Source: Stichopus chloronotus
Lineage: Eukaryota; Echinodermata; Holothuroidea; Aspidochirotida; Stichopodidae
Assembly: GCA_021234535.1 (NCBI GenBank)
Contig: CM037840.1
Span: 11,882,643-11,946,642 of the forward strand
DNA: 64,000 nucleotides
Direction of reading: 5' to 3'
The translations under genes and the position numbers were made by a program. The notes beneath the pieces were generated by a model. It was not told where the DNA came from. It saw nothing but the letters and a program-made list of their open reading frames with translations, and ran no database searches. Positions within the stretch are counted from its first letter, which is position 1, and each line of letters opens with the position of its first letter. Of the stretch, positions 1-11,388 are shown piece after piece.

Positions 1-3000
1 GCCATTTGCAAATAAATAGATATTACAAAATCGCAGTCAATATTTTTTGGGTGAATAGATTTAACAGTTTTACAACCCAAATAGTTATTGGTAGCAACTC
101 ACCTTTAATATTTAATGGCTTATGATAACATTGTCACAATGCTTTTAATCTTACTTGTTGTGCATGAACGCCCTCTATTTCTAAAGAACGGCAAACACGT
201 TATCACATGTGAACTCACGCAGAAAGAATATTATATCTATTTAATACGGATGAGCAGACTCCTATCGTCGCTATAAGTTGCAAAGGTTCACTTTTATAGA
301 CGCTCTGCAGTTGCAGTTAATTCCATGTGATCTTTGACCGCTTTGAAGACCTGAAAAATAATTGCGTTTTTTTCAAATGAAATATAGATAGCACATTAGT
401 AGTTCAGGGTAATGTCATATTGAATTTGCTTTTGTTTTTGTTTATGTACTTGCAATATCACCCTTCACACCTTTGATTGTTAATGACATATTTACAATGA
501 AAAATACTTTGCAAGCTTTATGAGTTACTTAGGAATTTATACTACAGCTATTAGTCGTTTTGACGTCAAAACAAACTTGACCTTTTCCTCAATTGTTCTT
601 TGCCTTTGTTACGGATCACAGCGTGTAATGTTTATGTGGCGGACACCTCCTACACATTGCAAACTAGTAGGTTAATGTTATTATTCCTTGCACATGTAAT
701 TTATTCAGTAGTTATCAAACAGAATTAGTTTCACTACTTCCTACTATGACCTGGAGTGTGTCTTGTGAGCAGAACTTGTTTACTGGTAGTGCCAAGATAG
801 TAATCTTGTTAACTTGGTTATGTAAGCATAGTAGTGTCATTCGAAACATGTTGAACATGACTATTCAATAAATATCCCAAGTAAGCTTGAGGTTTAAATG
901 GAAGGGTTACCTGTGCTTTCATGATTAATTACCTAATTTAACATTGAAACATGCAAAGATTTGTGATAGAGTAAGACTGAAATACGGGAAATACTATAAC
1001 ATTTCTTCTTTTTATGGTGAAAGTCAGCATGTTCCGATATGAAATGGATTTCAAAAGAAACCTGTTGGTCACAGTGGTCCATCGCATTAGGTTACAAGTG
1101 ATGTAACCTAGGTGCAACGTGATTGTCCTTTGCACGTGACTGAAGAAGGAACGTGACAATAGTTTCAGGGATATCTTTTCAATGCGAAATCTACTTCAAA
1201 TTCGCTGAATAACAAGGAATTTTTAAAGTGTCTGCAGGGAAAAGAAAAATCCTCTTTTATTAAATAACCTCTTAAATTGCCTTCAATATTCATATAACTC
1301 AATGTCTTACATACCCGATGTCTTACATTTAACCCGATGTCTGTTCTATCTTCCGATAGGAAAATGCGTCTTCTGCAAGGGTTCACATTGGTCTTTACAG
1401 TGTCGTGATAGCATGCTTCGCATTGGAATTTGTGTTGTCCGTAATTTCGGCGAGCTTTACCTGTGTGGGTTTGAACTGCTGCAATGGAACACAAAGAATG
1501 CAGCAAGTGGTGAGTGCAATTACTCTTAAGTAAGCTGTGTAAATGTAACAAGTATCTCTCTGTAACCTGATCCATTAAAGGTCCATTCGAAATTGGAAAA
1601 AGACTGCAATACTTATCGACTTCCATCCGACGTTGTTGTTTAGTCCAAAAAGGATGTTGACTGCGTAAATTAGGAAGTTCCTGTCTATAATCTGATCGCA
1701 TTTTTGTGAAACAAACTCCAGCTAGTGTAAAGGACCACAAAGAAGGATGAAAGTGGTAATTTCAGTTCGTAAAATGTAGAAGATCTCATCCATTATTACA
1801 TTCCAGAAGGAGTAAATTGGCTTGTGAGTTTTAGAAACATTAAGGGCTGTATGACTTCGTTGGTCTGTCGCAAGTTAGAGGCAACCTTATTCTTTGTACA
1901 AATTCTTTGTCCACAATTGTTTTTGAGTGATTTAAAGCTCACTGTTCTAGCTATCGAGCCCGGATTTTCTATGACGTATATTGAGAAACAGAGAGAGAGC
2001 AGAGATGAAGTCACGAAAAGCACGTTGGCCATCTTTCTGTATCCACGACATTTTAAATAAATGTAAATTGGCTTTTAAGTATAGCTTTCTCTTTGTAACC
2101 TCTACCGAAACGAATCAGTGTTGAGAAAACGGGAAGAAAGGGATCAAAGGAAATTGTACAGCTGGTAGACTTTATAAAGTTAAATTGCGTTATGAAAGAT
2201 CAGTTGTGTTGGTCAAAAACGTCATTTTCGTATATTCAGTTAGTCAGTGGACTAGATAAATGTTATGCGTGAGCTTTCTTGAAAGAATTATCACCATAAA
2301 AAAGTATAACGAAATTATAATGGCCTTTTGAAATCATTAAAACGTATTGAAGCATTTGAAATCGATTATGTTTATTCTGCAAATATTGGTGTCGTTTCAG
2401 GGTATTTCTGTTCAAAATACAGCAGAAACAGACTCTCTTTGGTGCCTATTGTAGTGATGCAGTGGATTATAATTTGAAGGGGTCTCTCAAAGGACTTTAT
2501 CTAACTTAAGAAAAACCTACTCAGTGAAGCTGAATATATATTCTGGTCAAGGAAATCAGCAGCTTGATGGACTCGTAATTTCATATATAATCGTTCAGTA
2601 AGAAAGTTCTTTAATAAGGCAAAACATCACACGTCATTTTTTTCATTTCTGGTTAAGTGGCTCTAAAAGTTGCAAGTAACTAGCTTTTTCAACACATGGG
2701 TAACTTACAACGTGGTTTTGTCGACAGATTTGTCAATATTTGACATAACCCCTATCATCCGTGCAAAAGGGGCAATGCCTATGCAATAAGTATATGAGGA
2801 GAACTTGACCGTTAAATAAATAAATTTCTCAAAAACTCCTGTTTAAATGTTCATGAAAAGTTCCCATTGTAACCATGGAGGAACCATTGACTCCATGGTG
2901 TCACGCAGCATCTCTAGTAAAAGGTGGACTTTGACTTGCAGATCTCTAATTCATACGCATACAGCCAGTACAAATCAGAGAAGAAAGTTTCAAAATATGG

Positions 3001-3063
3001 CAGTTTTCATGGTGAAACACTTCACTACTTATGGTAATAGTAGCATTTTTATGTGTTATTACC
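1..3063. other. Non-coding stretch, probable intron of the left MS4A-like gene
   Basis: The last exon of a plus-strand gene starts at 3865, so this stretch is probably its final intron, possibly with an upstream exon I could not identify. I looked for a counterpart of the TM4 exon found in the right-hand paralog (E..A..S...C...CC pattern) and did not find one. A minus-strand open frame at 1165-1740 is listed separately. Otherwise I see only AT-rich unique-looking sequence. Confidence 0.45.
1165..1740 (-). CDS. Unrecognised 191-codon open reading frame
   Basis: This is one of the longest open frames in the window. The predicted product has a central Cys/His-containing stretch (CEACYHD followed by NPCRRR) and several other cysteines. 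I do not recognise it, and it has no signal peptide or membrane segment. No splice sites or polyadenylation signal convincingly frame it. It sits in what is probably an intron of the left MS4A-like gene, antisense to it. It may be a chance open frame or a remnant of a mobile-element protein. Its length is the only support. Confidence 0.2.
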   Translation of the reverse strand: MWSFTLAGVCFTKMRSDYRQELPNLRSQHPFWTKQQRRMEVDKYCSLFPISNGPLMDQVTERYLLHLHSLLKSNCTHHLLHSLCSIAAVQTHTGKARRNYGQHKFQCEACYHDTVKTNVNPCRRRIFLSEDRTDIGLNVRHRVCKTLSYMNIEGNLRGYLIKEDFSFPCRHFKNSLLFSEFEVDFALKRYP

Positions 3064-3160
3064 CGAATATGAGTCGTTTATATTATTGAATTTATTCCTA
3101 AATATATATATAGGGCCTATATATAGGAATAAATTCAATAATATAAACGACTCATATTCG
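3064..3160. repeat. 97-bp near-perfect palindrome (hairpin-forming)
   Basis: The two arms are reverse complements over 37 consecutive bases, from CGAATATGAGTCG on the left to its complement CGACTCATATTCG on the right. The centre is a TATATATAGGGCC-type palindrome, and the left arm carries about four extra bases. Extruded, it would form one long hairpin. It may be a tiny foldback element or a junction of an inverted duplication. No target duplication is obvious. Confidence 0.85.
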
Positions 3161-3332
3161 CTGAGACAACGTTGCTTCGTACAGGTAGTGCTGCACTCAT
3201 CAGAACGTATATGGCAAGTGACTATACAGAGACTAGATAGGAAAAAGCAGAACAAATGACACAGTAGCATTGAGGAGATTGCAAGTGCAGTCAAGCTTGG
3301 CTATGCTGGTGATATTGTCATTGTGGTTAGGC

Positions 3333-3731
3333 TAAGGCGGTTTAACGTTGCTGAGCAGAAATTTCTTAGTGTCTGCAAGCAGATAAGAGCTCGTTTCCCT
3401 CAAACATACATCGGACACACAGAACGGACTTTCAAACTTAGACATAATAATCACAAATCATCGTTTAATTGTAAGTCAAAGAAATACAACACCAAACTAA
3501 GCGAACACATTTGGAACCTTAAAGAAAACAATGTAAATCATAGCGTATCCTGGAAAGTCCTGAAAAAGGCCAAATCCTACAATCCAGTCTCAAACAGATG
3601 GGATCTTTGCAATTGGGATAAGTGTTTTATTATCTGTAAGCCGCACATGGCCACTCTCAACAAGAGAAACTAGCTTTTATCTGCTTGCAGACTCTGTAAG
3701 ACATTTGTAAGAAATCTTAAGGCAGTTTAAC
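3333..3731 (+). mobile_element. 5'-truncated Penelope-like element fragment with apparent target-site duplication
   Basis: The insert holds a GIY-YIG endonuclease reading frame (listed separately). It is bounded by an imperfect 14-bp direct repeat, TAAGGCGGTTTAAC at 3333-3346 and TAAGGCAGTTTAAC at 3718-3731, which reads as a diverged target-site duplication. Just inside lies a 20-bp inverted repeat (19/20 matching): GTCTGCAAGCAGATAAGAGC at 3371-3390 and its complement at 3673-3692. Penelope-like elements encode reverse transcriptase followed by GIY-YIG, and only the endonuclease end survives. Severe 5' truncation and complex inverted termini are usual for this class. The bounds are inferred. 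Confidence 0.6.
3401..3673 (+). pseudogene. GIY-YIG endonuclease domain of a Penelope-like retroelement (fragment)
   Basis: The frame reads through 90 codons to TAG. It matches the C-terminal endonuclease of Penelope-like elements: a TYIG start, an arginine in the FKLRHNNH segment, the HKSSF and LSEHIW blocks, the VSWKVLKKAKSYNP block, and a terminal TLNKRN with the conserved asparagine. The first half of the GIY-YIG signature and all of the reverse transcriptase are absent. One cysteine of the usual R-C-x-L-C zinc-type motif is replaced by tryptophan (RWDLC). In an intact element this domain nicks the target and the RT uses the 3' end as primer. Here it is a dead fragment with an otherwise open frame, which implies a fairly recent insertion. 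Confidence 0.75.
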
Positions 3732-3864
3732 CGATATTTATTATATTATTACTATTATTTTACGTCAAAGAGCACTACATTTCAGCGTCAACGTTACATA
3801 AGTTGGTAAACTGTTAACATGTGTCTTTTAGATTTATGTCAACTGGAATTTCTTCTGATAGCAG

Positions 3865-4104
3865 ATTTACTACCAAGCACAGAATCCATCGTTCCAGGCC
3901 CACGTGGTCACCATGCATCCAAATGGTCCTCCTCCTGCTTACCAAGATATGTCTGCACCTCTGACATCCATGACTGCTGGTGTTCCCGATGGCGTTCAAC
4001 CCGAGAAGAACGGGATCACACACCCTCTGCACCACAGTACCACGTCGGATGGCAGAGGCCCTTCGCCAGACAAGCGGGGAGAAAAAGTGCTCTTAGCTGT
4101 CTAA
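3865..4104 (+). CDS. MS4A/CD20-like protein, last coding exon (left paralog)
   Basis: A good 3' splice site (TTTCTTCTGATAGCAG) precedes an open phase-0 exon of 79 codons ending in TAA. It begins IYYQAQNPSFQ and continues to PNGPPPAYQD, aligning residue for residue with the start of the last exon of the minus-strand MS4A-like gene (LYYQAQIPQFQ ... PNEPPPAYTS). It is therefore the cytoplasmic C-terminal tail of a paralogous four-transmembrane protein whose other exons lie to the left. The PPAY motif is a WW-domain ligand of the type bound by NEDD4-family ubiquitin ligases, which is known motif function; use of this copy is inference. The tail is 70 residues shorter than the paralog's and has only one PY motif. 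The rest is Pro/His/Lys-rich, ending KVLLAV. This assignment rests on the paralog. Confidence 0.7.
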   Translation: MYYQAQNPSFQAHVVTMHPNGPPPAYQDMSAPLTSMTAGVPDGVQPEKNGITHPLHHSTTSDGRGPSPDKRGEKVLLAV

Positions 4105-5306
4105 CACAATACTCAGCTCAGAGTGAATGTGAATACCTACTCAATCTTTGTTGATAATAAGCTCTGCTACTACGGTGTAACAACCATAGCCACAACTGTA
4201 ACCACTCATAAATATAATCGCAATCTGAAGAACCAAGAAATATATCAAACGCTTAATCAAAAACTCTTTATACGTCATTATGTCGATATTTCTTGGATTC
4301 GTTTTGATACTTTTGTTTCTGCTTTTAAAGGGTGGGACATTAATTTTGACATATACCCAGTGCGTAGTGGTTAGTATGACGAATCGCTAATGTAGCTGTA
4401 ATAGACTTGAAGTCAATGTCTTCTCTGCTATTCTGAAATCACCATACGTTTGTATAATGAAAATCCAAGTTGTAGTTTCGTCACCAATTAATGTTATGCA
4501 CGTCTGCATGTACATATAAAAAGTACATATATTATTTATGCACATACGAAGAGGCTGTAAATACAAATTGGATTCACAATTTTTCTTTAAAAGTCACTGA
4601 AACATCTTTGTTATGATTTATGACTATTTTAATTATAAGTTTAAAATTGATATTGTTTCGTCCTACAAATGATTGCATTTTCTTGAAAACCTTTCTCTTT
4701 TGTTCTTTTTTGTCTGTAGTATTTTGCTCTTACAACACATGTAACTCTTACAATCACCTAAAAAAAAATAAGGACGTGTCTTCAAAATTGAAGTTTTAGC
4801 CCTATTCATTAGATGTACTTAAAATAGTAAACGTCAAGGTTACTTCAGGCGGAACTGATTTCTGACATTGTGCTTGACACACACGGAGTTAGACATTCAA
4901 CTCCGAAACCGCTTGCCTTTGCATATACTGTAAAATTTCAAAGTGGAACGTCAAAAATCACTTCTGTTGGATACGAATGGAAAATAGACGTAGCCTATTG
5001 TCTTAAATGTGTCAGCATTTATGAAAAAAAACCTCATCTTTAACTATGGTGGTTGGGCTTTTGAGTAAAATGCTGTCGAAAAATATAACGTATATTTGTT
5101 TTATGAGAAAAGAGATTTGGGCAGTTGCGTTTTGTTTTGGCAAGTACGAGAATTTACTCCTCAAATGTGGTGTCAAAGTGGAATAAAATGAATGAAATAT
5201 GTTTGGTGAGTAGAAATGGTATTCCGTGAGAAAGGAGAGTCAACTGGAGTTATTCATCTTGACACAATCTGGTTGTCATGTCATCATCTGTTTAGAGAAT
5301 ATTGCT
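4105..5306. other. 3' UTR and intergenic sequence after the left MS4A-like gene
   Basis: The sequence is AT-rich without recognisable coding potential or tandem repeats. Its first few hundred bases are presumably the 3' UTR of the gene ending at 4104. No canonical AATAAA close to the stop is convincing. The 81-codon open frame starting near 4123 has no recognisable features. Confidence 0.4.
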
Positions 5307-5727
5307 TTAAGGCGCGTTCACACTACAACGATATCGGATCGGATTACGATCCGATTTTTTTTTATTTTTAGTAAATATCTTCTCCATCTCTGATCGGAAA
5401 GAACCAAAAATTTGGCAACTTGTGTAAAGATATGATTTGTACCAGAGGACTACGAGAATGAGTTGTTATCTGATTATTTCGTGACGTCACACCACAGAAG
5501 GCTTTTATCGGACACTCGTGGTCCGATAAAAGCTGTCTGTCGGTGTGACGTCACGAAATAATAAGTATAAATTTAATTTTCTTAGTCATTCGATACAAAT
5601 CATTTATTTACACAAGTTGGCAAATTTTTGGTTCTTTCCGATCAGAGATGGAGAAGATATTTACCAAAAACGAAAAAAATCGGATCGTAATCCGATCCGA
5701 TATCGTTGTAGTGTGAACGCGCCTTTA
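5307..5727. mobile_element. 415-bp foldback MITE, PIF/Harbinger-like, with TTA target duplication
   Basis: The element runs from 5310 to 5724 and is flanked by TTA at 5307-5309 and 5725-5727. Its ends are AGGCGCGTTCACACTACAAC and the exact complement. Complementarity continues with small gaps through almost the whole element, so each arm is about 200 bp. The centre is a perfect 13-bp stem (GCTTTTATCGGAC) around a 7-base loop. A 3-bp TTA/TAA duplication and an AGG(G)CGCGTTCACACT-like end are typical of PIF/Harbinger elements. No transposase is encoded, so it is non-autonomous. Each inner arm contains a perfect CRE palindrome TGACGTCA (5482-5489 and 5546-5553). Confidence 0.85.
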
Positions 5728-8700
5728 CACTGATCTGGACATTGTAAGTGTGACGGTGAGTGTTTCGTAAAAGCAGCCGGTAGTCTTTTCTGCTGAGTTT
5801 TCTTTTTATGTACTTAAGGTAATGTGCACCAAGTCTCCAATTGCGCGTTAATTCCTTTTTTATAAATAATTTCATCTGAATGTTTTCTCCCCTTTTTATC
5901 GTCGTTATTTTGATAATTGAAGATTACACCACACTCGTGAGAATACACAGAAGGCGTGCTTTGTGAGAAAATGAATTCACATTGTACTTTACAAAAAATT
6001 AGACTAAATGGATTTCTTCCCTATTGTCGTTTGTTCTACTTCTTTATTTGTGTAGTCACTTGCTATGTTCCTTTTGTGGTGCCAGCTGTTTGTAATTAGG
6101 CATGCTTTATCAGTCTTCAAAGTCGTGATGCAATTAATTAGAGCTTGTCTTCAATCAGACGTATGTAGCAACTGTCTTGTGGTCATGAGATGATTCTGCC
6201 AACAAGTAAGCGGGCAACTATCGTTGATGAACCTTAGTTTTGGTCAGAAGTACAATAATGCATCGAAAAAGAAATAACTGGAACATATGCAAGAAATGAA
6301 ACAAAATATATGTTAGTCGAATGTAAGAGTGAAAAAAAAAAAGAATTTAAACAAATGAACTCGGTGAAAGCATCCCACTGCAGCAAATGCACTATTAGAT
6401 TAAGATGTATGACAGAAAAATAAAGGAGACACCAAAACAATTAAGTGTTATTTATGTCATTGCTAACCATTCACAAATATGGACTTGAAATCTTAAAAAA
6501 ATGCAGTTGCGTAAAAACTAAATTGAACGGCTAGCACAGGAACATTAGATCGAAAGCAACACAGTGTCTCACGAAATCAAAATTTTAAATACTCACTTGA
6601 AATCTATGTTAATGAAGCAGCTATCATTATGGTAATTACAGTTTTTTTTTCTATTATTGGTTATTGGTGAGGCTAACGCTTAAAAAAACTCCCTTAATCT
6701 TTTTTTTTTTTTCGTTTTGCTGGGGGGAGGCTCCACTAAGACCATACAACTCTTCCATTGGCAAAGAGTTGCACATTTACTCATTACGATTTCTCATCAA
6801 ACATCAGTTTTCTGATCTTTTATATCTTAAACAAGAAAAAGAGCAATAGCACAACTAATCCAAATAGAGGAAGAGTTTACGTTAATGTTTAACTGCATAC
6901 TGATCTTCAGGCTTTGTGTCTTGAATTTTGTTGTAGTTGTTATATACATGTGATGATTTTAGGGAAGTGTAGTAAATATTATTGATATTCTTTGTCTCAA
7001 AGAGTTTTAAGTTTTAAGTACCGAAAGTAAGATGATTACTTTTATTGATGATTTTTAAGATGATTACGTTTATTGTGAATATGTGTCTTGAAGAAGTATA
7101 TCTTCGCTTGATTTACTTGTACTCCCCTGTGAAACCTTGCAGCATCGGATTGTGTAACACAGACGAGGTAGCAGAAGTTTTCAAATTTTTACGTCATCCG
7201 ACGAATATTACAGTGGACCAATTGTGTCGCGTAATTTGAGGAGTATGGATACATCTTCTGTAATTTGCTATAAATGCAATAAATCTAAAACAAATTTTAT
7301 TAAAGAAAATCAAAACTGGCGCATTTACTGCTGTTTTCCCAAAGATGTAGTTAGATATCGAACGAACGAACGAATTTTTCTCGCGGTACATGCATTATTT
7401 ATGTCAAACGTTGAAAACAGAGCTATTTTGTCGTACAGAGCGAGTACCGCGCGTACAAGGTTCGGCTTAATTTTGTTCAGTTTGTGAGTAGCAAGCCTGC
7501 ATGGTGTCATTCTCCTGTATCTGTGGTTGCGTTGCAGTCTGGTGGGGCACCTTGCGTAACTGCTCCTTGAGACTGCTTTTCTTGTTTCCCCCTGCCAACC
7601 AATGGCGATCCGCTTAGATAATCCTGATATTACTTAGCTCCTCCATCCCTTAGTATTGTTTTCTTTTTCGTTACTCCGAGCAAGATTGTGCACTTTTTCG
7701 TGACCACTGCACCTTCTTCTTTATGAAATTCTAGATCGGCTCCTCATGAGGTATTCGTACTGTCCGAAACTGTCTCGGTGGCTTCGCCACTCAGTTGGAA
7801 AAAACTGCCGGTCAGTCGGATTTTTTTTACCTTCACACCTCCTAAAGGTATGGCCATAGCTACGGCCCTGATTGTAGTTCGGATTGGGGCGTGGGCAGTA
7901 GCCTAAATCGAAAATGTTCTCAAATGTTCGGGAGCTGTCAAATAAAAAAAAAAGTGGCTTTGTGTAATCAGATTGCGCTTATAGTGTATCGTCCTTTATT
8001 CAGTCTCGCATGAAACAGTGTGGCAACAATTTTTATGTGATTAAAAATGAGATTTAAAAATGTTACGTACATTACAAACGACGATACACCATTAACGATT
8101 TCACTGATAAATTTCATCCGTTTATGCAGCTGGACTCGTTAGGATTCGTTAGATGTATTTACTCGGTGGGTATTTTTCAGTCAGTTGTAAAGCAGGAATG
8201 AAGAGACTAATTTTGTGAAATGATAACCAAAGAGATACAAGATTACGGAGAACACGTCAAGTTTTAGCCTACACACAAACCAAAAGTGAGAATCGGTCGA
8301 CGGACGTGGCCGTATAGCAATGCTTGAGCCTACCCTAAGTGACAGCGCAGACCACATTGTTAAGAGAAATTCTCAGGCCTAGAAAAGCTACCAATTGGAA
8401 CTTCCTCCACACGTACTCAAGATATGCTCCAGACCTGGAAACGTTTACGTTGTATATGACTGGTTATGATGGTACACTAAGTCGATTGGTCACCAATCAC
8501 TGAAAGAGGAGAATCAAGATCTCCAGTGCATGCAACTGCCTCACTCATGTCATTATACAAGCCTGACGATTATCAATGCCAATTACGATTTTTATTACTA
8601 ATAATCAATTTTGCAACCAATGTTCACCTACTTGTACCATTCAGCGTTGATAGATACTTTAACGGCCCCGCTAAATTTAACCTCAATTCAGTTGGTTTTT

Positions 8701-9659
8701 CAGATATTTCTCGTACAAGTCCCTATACGCACTATCCATTTTATCGCGATCGCAAAAGTGAAAATGTTGGAATTGAGACGGGGAGAGGATGTATGTATAG
8801 TCAGTTGTTGTAACCTTTGCAATTAAAAGATGTGTCGTTGCTATCAGTATGCCAATTTGTTCCTCTCAAGGAGGCATTGGATGAATATGCTGCGTTTGAA
8901 TCGTTGAGAGAAACTTTAAACCTCAGTTGGGGATGCATACTTATTACATATTAGACTATGGGGCATGTTCTAATATAGCTACTAAAGATTAAGCTTTGTT
9001 CTCTCCATGTTGGCAGGGAATAAAAATTCGATTTTCTTGCAGAAAAATGGTATTCCTAAATGAAGTCATGCGATCCCACTCCGAGTCGGGTCACAGTGGC
9101 CAGAAAAACAGGATTGAAAATTCTGTAAAATATGCTAATTTCAGTAAAAATCCACATGAAGATAAATGTTCAAATTACTGTTTGTGAGTGTATGGAAACC
9201 TTGAAATGAAGCGAAATACATGATATTAAAATTCGTAGAAACGAATTTAAATCTAGCATGGGAAGGGTAGCGAGTAGGGGGTCATTATCTGAAAATTGTG
9301 TTAGCGCCCTCACTTGGTGTGCTTCTCAGATTTTCACTGAACTACTTAAGTCAATTCACATAAAAAAGCCATCTGATATTGCTAAATGCATTGCAGGGGT
9401 GGCTCGGGTGTTATATATTGTCGTTTTAAGGATATATTATTTGCTTAAAATTAAAAAGAAAATTGGAAACTGTAAATAACGAGCCTGCTATGTATGTCTA
9501 CAAAATTACGCTCTTAAATTGAGGTCGATATTTAAATTAAAAATTCAGAACTAGCCCCTGAGCACATACACTAACAACCCTCCACACTTTTGACTTTTTA
9601 GGTAGTAGTCACTTGATCGAAAATTTGGTCGATTATGTGAAAAGAGCAATATTGCAGCA
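5728..9659. other. Non-coding stretch without recognised genes
   Basis: Short open frames occur (for example near 7224-7487 and 8526-8813 on +), but none shows a recognisable domain, codon bias or splice framing. I see poly-T runs near 6645-6715 and no long tandem or inverted repeat. It lies between the two convergent MS4A-like genes. Confidence 0.4.
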
Positions 9660-9890
9660 ATGACCTCCCACTTCCCTCCACAAGAAAAATCTTGCTTCCG
9701 TTATGTGTATTTTAGTAAAGGAATGGTATTTTTTGATGACCTCCCCCTTCCCTCCACAAGAAAAATCTTGCTTCCGTTATGTGTATTTTAGTAAAGGAGT
9801 GGTATTTTTTGATGACCTCCCCCTTCCCTCCACAAGAAAAATCCTGCGTCTGATATGTGCACTTTACGTAAGAAATGGTATTTTTTCAAA
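9660..9890. repeat. Tandem repeat, three copies of a 76-bp unit
   Basis: The unit begins ATGACCTCCCCCTTCCCTCC and recurs at 9660, 9736 and 9812, an exact 76-base period. The first two copies are nearly identical and the third diverges after about 45 bases. Because 76 is not a multiple of three, the open frame spanning it changes phase in each copy and is not a repeat protein. Confidence 0.85.
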
Positions 9891-10694
9891 AGTGTCATTT
9901 TATAGTTTAAAACTAAGTGGTCATCGCTACGGAGGTATATGCATGGAATCAGATGCGCGCAAAGCACGTTTTGGTGGCATTTCAGAATTCAGGAATTTCA
10001 GTAGAAAATTCGGGCAACATTTTCCCTTTTGCGTCTTCCATGCCGTAATTAGTATGCATCAAGAGATCATGGTGAGAATGGTAAAGACTAGGGCTCAAGA
10101 ATATCTAGAGTGAGTCTTTAGGACACATTTGCTACTAGAGAAAAAAAGTGGGGGGCACGTGCCCCCGTTCCCCCCCCCCCGGTTCTTACCCCCCTGATTG
10201 GCCCAATAACCAAAATCCCTTTTCAACATCATGTGATATAGGATTAACTTAAACGATATGACTCCTAAAATCACTGACATTGAGAAACATTTCCTAAATA
10301 CGTAAAATCAGGCCAAAACTATTTACTTGCCAGTCCCACCGTTTCTTTTTTTTATATATTTTTTTTAACTGATTACTCATAAAAACGCCCTGGCTGTGGG
10401 AGTCAGGAGCGTACGGCATTTTTCTGGGAATTTCCGAAAAGGTTGTTTTTTTGTCTATTCGCCAATATTCCGTTCCGCTGCTGGCTTTCGGCGAAACAGA
10501 AAACAGTTTGGTCGTTGATCTTAGCCTTCCCAAAGGACTGTTAGTGTATCTTCCCATTTTGTCAACTTTTCATGCCTTCTTTTAAGCAAAATTACCCCAA
10601 AAAATAGCGAATAAAAGACCTATCTCACAATGTTTATGAAAATGGCCGGCTGCCTTAAAAGGTTTGGTGAGAAAAGACGAGAAAAGATTTGCCC

Positions 10695-10800
10695 CGGGAA
10701 AAAAAAGTTTGAACGAGGTGGGACTCGAACTCGCAACACAATTTTTTCCAAAAGTGCCTAGGCGAACGGCTTACCACTACACCACTACACCAAGCCTGGG
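10695..10800 (-). repeat. tRNA-derived SINE or tRNA pseudogene
   Basis: On the minus strand there is an A-box-like TGGTGTAGTGG (occurring twice in overlapping repeats) followed about 45 bases later by a B-box AGTTCGAGTCC (complement of 10721-10731). This is the internal RNA polymerase III promoter layout of a tRNA. The T-stem does not pair well and no good acceptor stem forms, so I do not call a functional tRNA. A run of eight T on the transcribed strand follows shortly after and could terminate pol III. Confidence 0.5.
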
Positions 10801-10827
10801 CTTGTTACGTTAATTAACGTCTTAGCT

Positions 10828-10830
10828 ATA

Positions 10831-10863
<33 letters not shown>

Positions 10864-10945
10864 CATATATATAGCCTAGGCCTATATATATAGCCTATAG
10901 GCCTATGTGGCAAGGCCCCTAGGCCTAATGGATTAGGCCTATTGC
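10828..10945. repeat. TA microsatellite and clustered AGGCCTA palindromes
   Basis: A (TA)n/(TACA)n tract is followed by five close copies of AGGCCTA/TAGGCCT within about 80 bases. The same short palindrome occurs singly at many places in the window. Confidence 0.7.
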
Positions 10946-11009
10946 TTGTGTGGTTTGGTTATTGGTTATAACAATAAAATGAAAATATTTTTAAAAGACA
11001 ATCTCATTT

Positions 11010-11348
11010 TCAGTGTTTGGCATTACAAGCACTTGTTTCCAACCATTTTCACAGCAAATGTTTGGGCCCTACGCCTAAGCGGGGGCATTCATTTGTTTCA
11101 AGCTTCAGAAGAACTATTGTAGATCAGGAGTTAGAAATAGCTTCTTTTCACAAAGATCGAGTTATCGATGAGTGGAATGCTCTTCCTGATTCCATTGGTT
11201 CCACTTCTAGTGTGAATGCTTTTAAAAATGCTGTTGATCGTTACTTTGCTGCTTGTGGGAGTATTCAGGGTTTTCGGTGGTTCAGGGTCTTTTATGAGGA
11301 CTTAAGTCCTTCCTGACCCTTACTCTACTAAACTAAACTAAACTAAGC
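11010..11348 (+). mobile_element. 3' end of a CR1/L2-like LINE, copy 1
   Basis: An open frame ends at 11316 with the typical C-terminus of a non-LTR retrotransposon reverse transcriptase protein: RGHSF, then RVIDEWNALPDSI, then SVNAFKNAVDRYF. It is followed by a short 3' UTR ending in tandem CTAAA repeats (about 11325-11346). The last bases (TTTTATGAGGACTTAAGTCC, then CTGACCCTTA) match the end of the LINE remnant at 32.9 kb, so both are one family. All upstream RT motifs are missing, which is ordinary 5' truncation. Confidence 0.75.
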
Positions 11349-11388
11349 GGCGGTGCGCCTTTGGGCGGCTGCAAACCGTGAGTGTTGC

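Noticed and set aside
9703..10113. 136-codon plus-strand ORF with internal repeats
   Set aside because: It runs through a 76-bp tandem repeat that is not a multiple of three, so its apparent protein repeat is in different frames.
10695..10800. Functional tRNA gene on the minus strand
   Set aside because: T-stem mismatches and no acceptor stem.
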